Source: Marinagarivorans cellulosilyticus
GTDB lineage: Bacteria; Pseudomonadota; Gammaproteobacteria; Pseudomonadales; Cellvibrionaceae
Reading direction: 5' to 3'
NCBI RefSeq assembly: GCF_021655555.1
Contig: NZ_AP023086.1
Span: forward strand, 186,001-250,000
DNA length: 64,000 bases
In this document: piece after piece, positions 1-8,850 of the stretch
Numbering within the stretch: position 1 is the first letter of the stretch
How the letters are laid out: the number at the start of each line of letters is the position of its first letter
The notes under the pieces: generated by a model
What the model was told of the DNA's origin: nothing
Database searches by the model: none
The model's input: only the letters and a program-made list of their open reading frames with translations
Program-made: the position numbers and the translations under genes

Positions 1-12
1 GAGTTAAAACTG

Positions 13-1707
13 ATGATCTGCAACAAAAAACGGCATCTGGGCCAGCGGTTGGCCAGTGGTATTGTGCTGGCCAGTGCAGTGGCACTGCTAAGTGCTTGTG
101 ATGGTGGAGTCGAGCAGCCTGGTAGCTCGTCGGCTACAGCGGTAAGCAGTGCGCCTGTGGTGTCTTCAAGTGTTGCAATTAGTAGTAGTGCTGCACCGGT
201 TGTAAGTTCTTCCAGCGTAATCATTCCTTCCAGTAGTAGCGTTGCCAGTTCTAGCGAAAGCGGCAATGTGAATACTATTATTCTGCAGGAAAACCAAGCG
301 GGTTTTTGTGCTGTAGATGGCACAATTGATAGTAACAATATGGGCTTTTCCGGCGATGGCTTTGCTAATACAGATAACGCCGAAGGCCAATCGATTAGCT
401 GGCAAGTTAATGCGCAGACAAGTGGCCCTGCGACATTAGAATTCCGATTTGCCAATGGTGGTGATCCGCGTTCAGGGGACTTATCTGTTAATAGTGGCGC
501 TAATGGAACCCAACCCGTTACCTTAGCGAATACCGGCGGCTGGACAGATTGGGCAACGGAAAGTGTAACGGTTGACCTTGTTCAGGGCTTAAATAACATT
601 AAAGTCACGGCCACGTCCGATCAAGGCTTGGCCAATATCGACTCTTTAACGGTAACAGGGGCTGGTGTATCGGCTGGTGATTGCGGCGGTGTTGCATCTT
701 CTAGTGCGATGCAGTCGTCTTCTAGCGCTAGCGGTTCTGTAGGTGTTGGCGAACCACCTGCGCAGTGTGAGGCTATGGGTTGGGCTACGCGCAAAGGGCG
801 TAGCAGTACACCGTTTAACGTAACAGGTGGCGGTAATGCGCAACCGATTATAGTTAAAAGCTTTGCCGACCTTTCAAAGTACGCTGGCGATGGTTCGCCC
901 CGCGTTATTTATATTGATGGCACTTTAGGTGGTGGCTGGTCTGGCCGCAGCGGGGACCGCTTAATTGTTAAATCCAATAAAACCATTATTGGTATGCGCC
1001 CAGGTACGCAGCTTAAGGCGCCTATCCAAATTAAAGATGCATCGAATGTCATCATTAAAAACATTGTTATTAAGGGGCCCGGTTCTAGCTCTGATCAAGC
1101 GTGGGATAACATTGTTATTGAAGGTGCTTCCAAGAATATTTGGGTCGATCACAGTGAGTTCTGGAACGGCCAAGATGGTAATGCCGATGTGGTAAAAGGC
1201 GCCGATAACGTCACCTTTACTTGGAATATATTTGGATATACCAACAACGGTGGTCACAACTTCTCTAACTTAGTGGCATCGTCCGATAACGAACCACAAA
1301 GCGTAGGCAAGTTGAATATTACTTTGATGTTTAACCATTTTCGTGGTGTTGCCCAGCGCCAGCCGCGCTGTCGCTTTGGTGATATTCACGTAGTGAACAA
1401 CTTATTCACCAAAGATGGCATGGCGTCTGATAATGGGATTTCTGCGGGCAAACAGTGCCGTGTACTGGTAGAAAATAACCACTTTATTGGCATTAAACAC
1501 CCTGTGCACAAACGCAGCGGTGGTAAGTCTGAATTGCGAGGCATGAATATATTCGAAAACACCAGCGGTGATACCGCGGGTAATGGCGGCCCAGCGTTTG
1601 AGCCTCCTTATGAGTATAAAAGCCTACTTGTTCCTGCATCACAGGTTAAAGGCTTGTTGCAGGGTAAAGTGGGTGCCACGCTTTCTAGCCCGAGCGCTTG
1701 CGAGTAA
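13..1707 (+). CDS. Secreted lipoprotein pectate lyase (CBM35-PL1)
   Basis: The predicted protein cleaves polygalacturonate by beta-elimination at the cell surface. The N-terminus has a basic and hydrophobic signal ending in lipobox LSAC (Cys29), followed by a Ser-rich linker (about 36-84). A CBM35 module (about 90-222) comes next, with the FC...GY/GFxN...W pattern shared by many proteins in this window. After a second Ser linker (about 225-245) the PL1 beta-helix runs to residue 564. PL1 motifs are visible: WVDHSEFW, then DVVKGADNVTFTWN, and RQPRCRFG near residue 450, which carries the expected catalytic Arg and leads into HVVNN. The gene begins 12 bases into the window, so its promoter lies mostly outside. 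A strong hairpin terminator follows it. The family call is firm; preference for pectate rather than methylated pectin is inferred. Confidence 0.93.
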   Translation: MICNKKRHLGQRLASGIVLASAVALLSACDGGVEQPGSSSATAVSSAPVVSSSVAISSSAAPVVSSSSVIIPSSSSVASSSESGNVNTIILQENQAGFCAVDGTIDSNNMGFSGDGFANTDNAEGQSISWQVNAQTSGPATLEFRFANGGDPRSGDLSVNSGANGTQPVTLANTGGWTDWATESVTVDLVQGLNNIKVTATSDQGLANIDSLTVTGAGVSAGDCGGVASSSAMQSSSSASGSVGVGEPPAQCEAMGWATRKGRSSTPFNVTGGGNAQPIIVKSFADLSKYAGDGSPRVIYIDGTLGGGWSGRSGDRLIVKSNKTIIGMRPGTQLKAPIQIKDASNVIIKNIVIKGPGSSSDQAWDNIVIEGASKNIWVDHSEFWNGQDGNADVVKGADNVTFTWNIFGYTNNGGHNFSNLVASSDNEPQSVGKLNITLMFNHFRGVAQRQPRCRFGDIHVVNNLFTKDGMASDNGISAGKQCRVLVENNHFIGIKHPVHKRSGGKSELRGMNIFENTSGDTAGNGGPAFEPPYEYKSLLVPASQVKGLLQGKVGATLSSPSACE

Positions 1708-1770
1708 ACAACAATTATCGCTTGGTGTATTGGCACTAAGCACGAATGTTTACGAATTACTTCTACGACA

Positions 1771-1820
1771 AAAGCTTGCTTACTTCACGACTGTTTTGTG
1801 AATTAAGCGAGCTTTTTTTT
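1771..1820 (+). terminator. Rho-independent terminator after the pectate lyase
   Basis: AAAGCTTGCTTACTTCAC pairs with GTGAATTAAGCGAGCTTT with two mismatches, and the descending arm runs into eight T. The descending arm is also the last codons (KKKKLA-stop) of the convergent diguanylate cyclase, so coding sequence and terminator share bases. Confidence 0.85.
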
Positions 1821-3095
1821 CTTTGCGGTTATCTCTTGCCCTAACACAGCACAATTGCGGCCCTTATGTTTCGCTTGATACAAGGCATCGTCGGCACATT
1901 TAAAGGCTTGTTCAAATTCATCATTTGCGCTAAAAGTTGTTATGCCAATACTAATTGTTACTTTAAGTGATGGGTCTATGGCAAAGTCTAGGGCGGCTAT
2001 TCTTTGGCGTAATGTTTCGGCTAAGATCAAAGCACCAGTGGCCTCAGTATTGCGTACAGCGATAATAAATTCTTCGCCGCCCCAGCGTGCTAAGTAGTCG
2101 CTTTGGCGAATATTGTTTTGCAGTGTTTTTGCTGTGCGTTTTAACACTAAATCACCAATATCGTGGCCGCACTTGTCGTTAATGTTTTTAAAATGGTCTA
2201 GGTCCAAAACAAGTAAAGTGACTTGCTCGTTTTCTTGTAAGTCCTTATAAAAATCACTGAGCGCGGCTTCCAGACCATTGCGGTTTAATACGCCGGTTAG
2301 CGGGTCTGTCATCGATAATTTTTTATATTTTTCTGATTCTTGCGATAGTGTTTGGGTAGCGAGCCGTTCTTGCGCAAGGCGCTTTTGGATAGTAATAAAA
2401 CGCAGCAAAACAGATAGCAAAAATGCAGCTAACCACGCTGCCAATAAAATCGGGTAAAGTTCTTCTACTGTTATTAACCTGCCTACAAAAGCAATTTCTT
2501 CTAACTTAATATCATGCGCACCCAATTCCATTGGCGCGCCTAATACTAGCCCAATAGCTGTGGTCTCGCTAAAGTGTGGGTAGGTATATTTGATGGGGGC
2601 ATCAGTAAAACGCTGAATCCACCAATCGGGTATGCTGATCCGGCGTAAATCGATCGTAACGCCTTGCGTTAGGTCGGTGGCGCGAATTAGAGCTTGGGCT
2701 ATTTGAATGGCATTTGCATTGGTTGTTGAATATTCGTTTAGCCAACTATCCGTAAAAAGCCTTAACCACTTTTCGGGGCTATCGAGCTTGGCTTTTAGAT
2801 AAATGGCATCATACTCCGATAAATCGAAGTTCTTATCGTCGTTTTTTAGGCTGATATTAATGCCACAGTTACTATAGCCCTCTTGGCTAATCATATTACA
2901 TTGAAAGTGGAGCTTTTCTTCGTTTGTCCAGCTGACTTGGCCGGACGCGGTAGGCTCTACAAAATTGTGCGCAGACAGGTTAGGGGCGGGATAAATGGCT
3001 GTACGTCGTTCTGGTAAGTGGTCCACCGCAAGAATGCACGTTAAAGACGCTAATGCGCCCAGAAAAACGGCTTTAAAGGTTACTGGAACCTGCAT
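1803..3095 (-). CDS. Membrane diguanylate cyclase with periplasmic sensor domain
   Basis: The protein is predicted to make cyclic-di-GMP in response to a periplasmic signal. An N-terminal membrane segment (VFLGALASLTCILAV) is followed by a periplasmic domain of about 190 residues, a second membrane segment (YPILLAAWLAAFLLSVLL) and a C-terminal GGDEF domain. The active-site motif is RWGGEEF, and RQSD just before it is a product-inhibition I-site of RxxD form. The start chosen is the ATG at 3095; the open frame extends upstream only to a TTG at 3194 with no good ribosome site. The periplasmic domain resembles that of the AraC-type protein at 26210-27385, with shared landmarks such as the PDWW motif after a hydrophobic beta strand. 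The gene converges on the pectate lyase. The GGDEF call is firm; the ligand is unknown. Confidence 0.88.
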   Translation of the reverse strand: MQVPVTFKAVFLGALASLTCILAVDHLPERRTAIYPAPNLSAHNFVEPTASGQVSWTNEEKLHFQCNMISQEGYSNCGINISLKNDDKNFDLSEYDAIYLKAKLDSPEKWLRLFTDSWLNEYSTTNANAIQIAQALIRATDLTQGVTIDLRRISIPDWWIQRFTDAPIKYTYPHFSETTAIGLVLGAPMELGAHDIKLEEIAFVGRLITVEELYPILLAAWLAAFLLSVLLRFITIQKRLAQERLATQTLSQESEKYKKLSMTDPLTGVLNRNGLEAALSDFYKDLQENEQVTLLVLDLDHFKNINDKCGHDIGDLVLKRTAKTLQNNIRQSDYLARWGGEEFIIAVRNTEATGALILAETLRQRIAALDFAIDPSLKVTISIGITTFSANDEFEQAFKCADDALYQAKHKGRNCAVLGQEITAKKKKLA

Positions 3096-3381
3096 AAAAC
3101 TGCCCCATAAAGCATGCTGGTCATACAAGGCATCAATACGGAACCCTGTTAATCGGTATGTAATAAGTTTAGCTAGCTTATGATATTCGTCCAATCACGG
3201 TGGAGTAGTCAAAAGTGACGAAATGGAATAAGAGAATATTATTCATTACGAAAGGCGGGGAAGTGATACGAGTTTATTGGGGGGGCTGTGCGGAGCGCCC
3301 ATGGATTGGCTTGAGCGAGTCCAGAAAAATTGTCGGCTGCCGCTAAGTTAATGATATTGCCACGGATGGAGGAAATGCAGA

Positions 3382-3443
3382 AAGTTGCTAGGAGCAACTT
3401 CTGTCCTTGCTGTCACAAAAAATCACTATTTTTAGAGATGCCC
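3382..3443 (+). mobile_element. Family-A miniature element, right-end remnant, with adjacent hairpin
   Basis: Positions 3401-3443 match the right end of the family-A element seen at 7873-8107: a TTGCT-GTCACA-like stretch, then an ACTATTTTTAGAGATGCCC end. No matching left end is visible. A perfect 8-bp stem (AAGTTGCT/AGCAACTT, 3-base loop) lies directly before it at 3382-3400. The remnant occupies the 270-350 bp gap between two minus-strand genes. Confidence 0.65.
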
Positions 3444-3463
3444 TATAGGTTTTTTAAATTTTT

Positions 3464-3910
3464 TCAGTTGTAGGGCTTTAATAATTTTATAGCCTTTAGC
3501 ACCCGAGTTGCCTTGAAAAGCATATACAGCCCAACAGTCACAAAAGCCAAGCTAATCAGCTTGGGGCCAGCACCCAGTGATGGGTCTGAGAATGCGGAAT
3601 AACCGCTCAACCCTACTACTGGCGCTATAATGCCAAATAGGATATTCATCCAGAGGCCTTCATTTCCTTCAGTTGCGCAAGTAATATTCTTGTACGCATA
3701 GGCATTAAAGAACTTGCCCCTAATTTTTCCAGCTACGGCAATAATATCGTTTTCATTAATGGCAGAGGGTTCGTTAGAGCGAATTTTAACCTGTTGCGGG
3801 CCTAAAAAAAATAATGAAACGTAAGTTGTAGAGGTTGAATTGTCGTTGGAATTTCTCGTGACTTCCGAGCTATGTCGAACGCGAGACGCGGTACCCTTTA
3901 TGACTTCCAT
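3464..3910 (-). CDS. Hypothetical inner-membrane protein
   Basis: This 148-residue protein is not recognised. The first 85 residues are soluble and look like a beta-rich domain (VSLFFLGPQQVKIRS; IAVAGKIRGKFFNAYAYKNI), possibly OB-like. Two hydrophobic segments follow (WMNILFGIIAPVVGLSGY and LISLAFVTVGLYMLF), with a basic C-terminus. The start is well supported by GGAGG five bases upstream of the ATG. It stands between the diguanylate cyclase and a DUF2799 lipoprotein, all on the minus strand but with wide gaps, so it is probably transcribed alone. Confidence 0.7.
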   Translation of the reverse strand: MEVIKGTASRVRHSSEVTRNSNDNSTSTTYVSLFFLGPQQVKIRSNEPSAINENDIIAVAGKIRGKFFNAYAYKNITCATEGNEGLWMNILFGIIAPVVGLSGYSAFSDPSLGAGPKLISLAFVTVGLYMLFKATRVLKAIKLLKPYN

Positions 3911-4057
3911 ACGAGCCTCCTAAATTGTGGCAACATTATTGATATGATTAAGTTACCGTTAAATTTAGATGTCGTCAAAATTTAACGACTAAAGTGCTAA
4001 GTTAATCGATTTTGCGGGGTTAAAGCGGTGCTGGGTTTGAAGAGTGTTGTGCATGAT

Positions 4058-4807
4058 CTATTGGGCAACGCCTTGCTGTACCTTAAGTAACGTTTCATAC
4101 TCTTGTTTAGCGTGTTCGAGGGCATCGAGTTGTTCGTGATAATCCCTGTCTAGTTGTTGGTATTGTTTCTTGTAATATTTTATTGTTGCTAGAGCTTGCT
4201 TGCGAGAATCGGAAGTACTGGTATCGCTAATAATGATAGCTTCGGCGGCGCTGATGTGTTCGCTGGCATCGTCCATTGCTTGTTGGGTATTGTCTAGGTC
4301 ATCTTCTAGGCTATGGATATGCCCTTTAAGCTGCTGCTGTTCTTGGCCTGCTGTAAAACCCTGATGAAATTCAGGATACCGACTTGCCGGGCAGTTTGGG
4401 TTTGTTGCGTTTCCCTGCGCGCTGGTTTTTACGCCGTTGCTGTAGTTACAAAAGCGATTAACGCCAGAGCGATAACCTTCCGCATAGGTAGGGAATTGGC
4501 TGCGCGGGCACACTGCATTGTAATCCTTACCTTGCTTGCCAGTGTTTAGGCCTTGATCGAAATTGCAGTATGTTTGTAGGCCTTGTTCATGGCCGGTTTT
4601 GAAAGCATTAAAGTCCGCTTTAATTTGATGCTTGGCGCAATCTTGTTGGTAAGTATTAAAGCGCGCCATGCTCTTGCCTTGGTTTCCTTGTTGAAAACCT
4701 AGCGCTTGCCAGTTGGCCAATTGGCACTGGTCTTTATTCATGCTGGCGCAACCGTTAATAAGCAGAGCGCTTACAACAATAAGGGCGGCTCGGGTTAATG
4801 AATTCAT
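4058..4807 (-). CDS. DUF2799 family lipoprotein
   Basis: The signal peptide ends in lipobox INGC (Cys20). The mature part has repeated motifs of the form YxxGxxxGxxxFCNxxxGxxxGxxG with regularly spaced cysteines, which is the pattern of the DUF2799 family of small enterobacterial and marine lipoproteins. The C-terminal third (about 160-245) is predicted to be a long coiled coil rich in Gln, Asp and Glu. The function of the family is not established; an envelope-associated role is inferred from the lipobox. Cofactors and partners cannot be read from the sequence. Confidence 0.8.
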   Translation of the reverse strand: MNSLTRAALIVVSALLINGCASMNKDQCQLANWQALGFQQGNQGKSMARFNTYQQDCAKHQIKADFNAFKTGHEQGLQTYCNFDQGLNTGKQGKDYNAVCPRSQFPTYAEGYRSGVNRFCNYSNGVKTSAQGNATNPNCPASRYPEFHQGFTAGQEQQQLKGHIHSLEDDLDNTQQAMDDASEHISAAEAIIISDTSTSDSRKQALATIKYYKKQYQQLDRDYHEQLDALEHAKQEYETLLKVQQGVAQ

Positions 4808-5112
4808 TCAGGCGCTTCCGTTGTTAATTCACAATGTAGACGTAAAGGTTAAAGAGTATAGTCTAATCGTGTTAGCTGAATACCTCATGAACTCGCGCAT
4901 TAGCGGGTGCTAGTGTTTGTGTTGGTATGTTTGGCGGGAAATACTGTGTTGGCAGGGGGGGGAATATGCAGCAGGGGGAGAGCGGTGGAACTCTTAGTTA
5001 CTGTGAGCTATATACCTAGTAAAAGCATACTTAATAGGTGTAACCAATACTTTCAAAAAAGGTAAAGCAGCCGCGCGCCCTGTATGCGCGCAGCTAGTCG
5101 TTGGGTTGTAGG
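4808..5112. other. Intergenic region with a GC-rich hairpin
   Basis: This gap of about 300 bases holds the promoter side of the DUF2799 gene and the 3' side of the esterase gene. A stem of GCGCGC at 5073-5078 pairs with GCGCGC at 5086-5091. Read on the minus strand it is followed 13 bases later by a run of T, so it may end the esterase transcript. Nothing else is recognisable. Confidence 0.4.
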
Positions 5113-6135
5113 TTAAGGCAGGGTAAACCTTTTCATAAAATCCCAGCCCCTTTGCGCACTTTCTGGCGAGTGGCCACTATTCGTTGTACACAAGCCTACT
5201 TCAACACCATCGGTGCATTGGGTATTAATTTGGCAGCCGTTATTATTCTGACTTTGGTTGGTGCATTGATTTTTTTGTTTCCAAACATCATTCGTGGCTG
5301 TTGCGCCTAAAAAGTTGATGCAAACACCTGTCAGACAATCTTCGCCGCCGTTATAAATAACCAAATTGTCGTTAGTGGCGCGCTGGCTAAGCAATGGCAC
5401 TGCGCGTGATGGGCTGCATTGGCCCACATTTTCTTTTAATAAATCAAAGGCTTCTGGCGCGAAGGCTGCAATAATATCTGATGCATGGCAGGCTAAATAA
5501 TGAGTCATGCCGCCACCCATGGAAAAACCAGTAGCGTAAATACGCTTGTCATCAATATTAGCTACATTTTTGACATCGTTAATAATTGCTTTCACAAAAG
5601 CAACGTCATCTACGCTACGGTCGCTGGTACAGCATGTTCCAACATTCCATGCGCCACCAAATGAACCGTTAGAGCCCGAAGGTGCAACAAGAATAAAACC
5701 TTCTTGATCTGCCATTTCTCGATAGCCTGTTGTGGAAATCTCTTGGCCGCCATTACCTCCTAAGCCGTGAAAGCGTAAAACCAGCGGTACTAATTTATCG
5801 GTAGGGTAGCTTGTAGGCACATACATATTGTAGCTACGGGACTTACCGCCAACATTAATTTGTTTTGCTCCATCGCTTGGGCGTGTGCTAATTAATTCTG
5901 GGCCAGCTACACTAGAGCTTGTAGACGATGAGCTTTCAACAGAAGGGCTAGTGCTTGACGAAAATTCGCTAGAGGAAGAGATACTGGGTGCTATTGAAGA
6001 AGCGCTCGATTCAGTTTGACTTGACGAAGATTCCACTGGCGGTTCTGATGCGACACAGCCAGTAAAAAATATTACGCAAGCGCACACCCAAAGGATAAAT
6101 GGCTGTGTACGATATGGTGTGGAATTGAATGACAT
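5113..6135 (-). CDS. Secreted lipoprotein esterase, CE1 / PHB-depolymerase-like
   Basis: This is a 340-residue surface lipoprotein with lipobox FTGC (Cys27), then a Ser-rich linker (about 32-75) and an alpha/beta-hydrolase domain. The domain has the features of the LpqC/feruloyl or acetylxylan esterase group: an oxyanion-hole region RFHGLGGNG, nucleophile elbow GFSMGGG, an SGTCC-like Cys pair and a C-terminal GHSP that would carry the catalytic His. It probably removes acetyl or feruloyl esters from wall polymers. The start at 6135 is chosen because translation from there gives a clean lipoprotein signal; the open frame runs 67 codons further upstream without signal character. PHB depolymerase activity is a common automatic label but less likely in this setting. 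Confidence 0.82.
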   Translation of the reverse strand: MSFNSTPYRTQPFILWVCACVIFFTGCVASEPPVESSSSQTESSASSIAPSISSSSEFSSSTSPSVESSSSTSSSVAGPELISTRPSDGAKQINVGGKSRSYNMYVPTSYPTDKLVPLVLRFHGLGGNGGQEISTTGYREMADQEGFILVAPSGSNGSFGGAWNVGTCCTSDRSVDDVAFVKAIINDVKNVANIDDKRIYATGFSMGGGMTHYLACHASDIIAAFAPEAFDLLKENVGQCSPSRAVPLLSQRATNDNLVIYNGGEDCLTGVCINFLGATATNDVWKQKNQCTNQSQNNNGCQINTQCTDGVEVGLCTTNSGHSPESAQRGWDFMKRFTLP

Positions 6136-6435
6136 AATAAGCCCTGTAGTTAGTCGTGAATTTTCTCGGCGGCAAGCAGTAATGCGGGCGCTAGCAATAC
6201 TCAGCCAAGTAAAATCTACTATAACGATAAAAAATATGGATAATGTGGAGAAAGTGTGTTTTTTGGCGCTGGGTTTTGGGGTTGATTTTTCCAGCAATGC
6301 AAATGGCGATGAGCTAAAAATATTGAACTCTTTCACATGCTTGATAAGTATTTTGAGGTTTAGAGGCTAAGCGCGCCAATATAAAAAACGATATGGTGGT
6401 TTTTAAACTTTAATGCGATACGGTAAAGGTTTACG

Positions 6436-7884
6436 ATGAAAATAAAAATTGCCTATAAGATCATCAGCCTTAATTTGGGTATTATTGCTTTTTTGATGAT
6501 TTTATTTTCCACCTTTAGTTATTTCAGTAGCCGTTCGATGTTTAGTGATGCGCTCAATGGTATTGATGATGACGTTATAGAATTCTTAGCCGAAGATCTT
6601 AGTCAACACCATACCTCGCATGGAAATTGGGATGTCCTTGTGGCTTCTCCAGAGCTTTGGGAGAAAATAATCAATGAAAGGTTTTTTGCAGTTTTCTTTG
6701 CGCGAATAGAAGAAGCTAGACAAAGAATGACAGAAGAAGAAAGGACGTATGTCGATGAAATGGCAGCAAAGTCTACGGCGCCCCAACCGAAATGGGAATT
6801 TCCTTTTGGTACCTTTTTACAGCGTTCAACTTTATTGGATAAAGATAAGAATGTAGTTATACCGGCGGAGATTGCCACTCAGGATGTCAATTACCAAAAA
6901 ATAAAAGTGCAAGGTCAAGTTGTTGGCTGGGTGGGCGTGGGTACAATTAATGTTAATGCATTACCATTGGCTAATTATTTTTATCAGCAGCAAATGCATA
7001 TTATGTTTTGGGTGGTCATTATTGGTGGTGTTATTGCATCTTTGGTCAGCATTTTTTTATCCCATCAAATAACATCGCCAATAAAGAAGTTGACCGTAGG
7101 TGCAAAAGAAATAGCAAAAAGAAACTATTTAAATTCGATTGAAGTCGATAGCCGTGACGAACTTAAAGAGCTGGCCAATAGTTTTAATGCGCTATCTCAT
7201 GAACTCTATTTATTTGAACAGCGGCAAAAGCAGTGGCTCGGTGATATTGCTCATGAATTAAGAACGCCTGTAGCTATATTAATTGCTGAAATATCGGCTA
7301 TTTGCGATAATTTAACGAAATGTGATATTGAGTCGGTATCAAGTTTGAAGCAGGACGTATTGCAAATACAGCGCTTGGTGGAGGACTTGCACGAATTATC
7401 TAGGCTTGATGAAGAGGGCCTTAGTTTCGTTAAAGCGCCTTTTGATTTTATTGAGCTGTTAAAGCTCCAGCTAATGCATTTTGATCATAAATTTAAGCGC
7501 AGAGATCTAACCGTTCATTTTTCTACCGAAGAGACTAGCCCACTTGTTATAGGTGATAGCGATAGAGTTACGCAAGTGCTGCACAATCTATTTGATAACT
7601 GTGCAAAATATACTGAAGTTGGTGGTACGGTATGGGTTAGCTTTGTGCAATACTCAGAATATAGTGAGCTTTTAATCGAGGATTCGGGCCCTGGTGTATC
7701 TGATGACTCTTTACATCGACTATTTGACCGTTTGTATCGCGAGAGCCCTTCGCGTAGCGGTAGTGGTGCGGGGTTGGGGCTTGCGATTTGTAAAAAAATT
7801 GTTATTACTCACGACTGGCAAATAAAAGCTGAGCGTAGTCAGTATGGCGGGCTTTTAGTGCGATTAACTATGGGGCATCTCTAA
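6436..7884 (+). CDS. Sensor histidine kinase (BaeS/CreC-like), 3' end altered by element insertion
   Basis: The 482-residue inner-membrane kinase has TM1 (about 7-30), a periplasmic domain (about 31-187) rich in charged helices, TM2 (about 190-210), a HAMP domain, and a HisKA H-box DIAHELRTP with phosphoacceptor His273. The ATPase domain shows an N-box (FDNCAKY), a G1 motif (EDSGPGV) and GSGAGLGLAI. It is followed by its response regulator. The last three residues and the TAA stop come from the terminal repeat of a miniature element inserted at 7873. Removing the element and one TATG copy restores MATQ-stop ending 10 bases before the regulator's ATG, so this was a tight two-gene operon. The signal sensed is unknown. 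Confidence 0.93.
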   Translation: MKIKIAYKIISLNLGIIAFLMILFSTFSYFSSRSMFSDALNGIDDDVIEFLAEDLSQHHTSHGNWDVLVASPELWEKIINERFFAVFFARIEEARQRMTEEERTYVDEMAAKSTAPQPKWEFPFGTFLQRSTLLDKDKNVVIPAEIATQDVNYQKIKVQGQVVGWVGVGTINVNALPLANYFYQQQMHIMFWVVIIGGVIASLVSIFLSHQITSPIKKLTVGAKEIAKRNYLNSIEVDSRDELKELANSFNALSHELYLFEQRQKQWLGDIAHELRTPVAILIAEISAICDNLTKCDIESVSSLKQDVLQIQRLVEDLHELSRLDEEGLSFVKAPFDFIELLKLQLMHFDHKFKRRDLTVHFSTEETSPLVIGDSDRVTQVLHNLFDNCAKYTEVGGTVWVSFVQYSEYSELLIEDSGPGVSDDSLHRLFDRLYRESPSRSGSGAGLGLAICKKIVITHDWQIKAERSQYGGLLVRLTMGHL

Positions 7885-8107
7885 AAATGCACTTTTCCGC
7901 GATAGCGGCTTACAGGTTTTCGCTCCTGCAAAACCTGTATTCGGTCCATCCATGCACATTAGCTCCGTCCTCGAGTCCTCATTTACACCACGTAAACTGC
8001 GGCTCTCGGCTTTGGCTCCTTGCGTCGCTCTACCTCCTGAATCCATTCAGTCGTCCGGGCGGTGCTTCTTTGCTCTCACAAAAAAATTACTATTTTTAGA
8101 GGTGCCC
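7873..8107 (+). mobile_element. Family-A miniature inverted-repeat element, 235 bp
   Basis: The element is bounded by GGGCATCTCTAAAAA and TTTTTAGAGGTGCCC, and flanked by a perfect 4-bp duplication, TATG (7869-7872 and 8108-8111). It has no coding capacity of its own, and both strands are open by chance over its length. It separates a histidine kinase from its response regulator. Internal blocks include a palindromic CTGAATCCATTCAG and a GTAAACTGCGGCTCTC stretch that recur in the other family-A copies. Confidence 0.9.
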
Positions 8108-8133
8108 TATGGCAACTCAATAAGTTGTGAATT

Positions 8134-8805
8134 ATGAAAAGCATTATTCTAGTTGTTGAAGACGAAATGCGGTTATCGAATGCTATTTGCAAGTATCTCG
8201 AGTCAGAGGGGTATGGTTATAGGCAAGAAGCGCTCGGCGCAGCTGCAGTTGATAGTGTTAAAACTATGCAGCCCGATTTAATTATTCTTGATGTGATGCT
8301 ACCCGATATGGAGGGGCTTGCGGTATGCCAGGCTATACGCCAATTTTCAACAGTACCTATTATTATGCTTACCGCTCGGGTTCAGGAGTCTGATCGCTTG
8401 GCGGGGTTTTCAGCAGGCGCCGACGACTATGTCTGCAAGCCATTTAGCCCCAAAGAGCTAATGTACCGAGTTCAGGCTGTATTAAAGCGTGTTTCGAAAC
8501 CTAAGACAGAAAATGCTATTTCCTACGAGGGTATTACTTTAATTTTGGACGGCTATAGGCTTGTCGTGGCTGGCAATGAGGTGGCGGTAACACAGACCGA
8601 ATTTCAAATTCTACAAATGCTGTTAAGCCAACCAACCACCGTATTCAGTCGTGAGCAATTATTAACTAGCGCCCACGGTAAGTACTTGGAGCATTACCAG
8701 AGAACCATTGATAGCCATATCAAAAACCTTCGGAAAAAAATCAATGTTTCCGGTAAGACAAATTTTATTAAAACTGTATATGGCGTAGGCTATAAGTTTG
8801 TTTAA
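8134..8805 (+). CDS. OmpR-family response regulator, partner of the upstream kinase
   Basis: This 223-residue protein has a receiver domain with acidic pocket EDE (about 10-12), phosphoacceptor Asp53 in ILDVMLPD, a conserved Thr in MLTAR and Lys in CKPFSP. A winged-helix DNA-binding domain of the OmpR/PhoB type follows (TEFQILQMLLSQP... IDSHIKNLRKKI... VYGVGYKFV). It pairs with the kinase at 6436. A 235-bp element now lies between them, and no strong ribosome site is visible before the ATG, so expression may have changed after the insertion. Confidence 0.93.
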   Translation: MKSIILVVEDEMRLSNAICKYLESEGYGYRQEALGAAAVDSVKTMQPDLIILDVMLPDMEGLAVCQAIRQFSTVPIIMLTARVQESDRLAGFSAGADDYVCKPFSPKELMYRVQAVLKRVSKPKTENAISYEGITLILDGYRLVVAGNEVAVTQTEFQILQMLLSQPTTVFSREQLLTSAHGKYLEHYQRTIDSHIKNLRKKINVSGKTNFIKTVYGVGYKFV

Positions 8806-8850
8806 CGAAAAGGATGCTGTGCTTCCTTGCATACCTGTTTCATTCCTTAA

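Noticed and set aside
6136..6336. 67-residue N-terminal extension of the esterase
   Set aside because: It would place the lipoprotein signal in the middle of the chain; the ATG at 6135 gives a normal signal peptide.
7887..8137. Open frames of 60-70 codons inside the family-A element between kinase and regulator
   Set aside because: They consist wholly of element sequence, occur on both strands, and have no ribosome site; similar frames appear in every copy.
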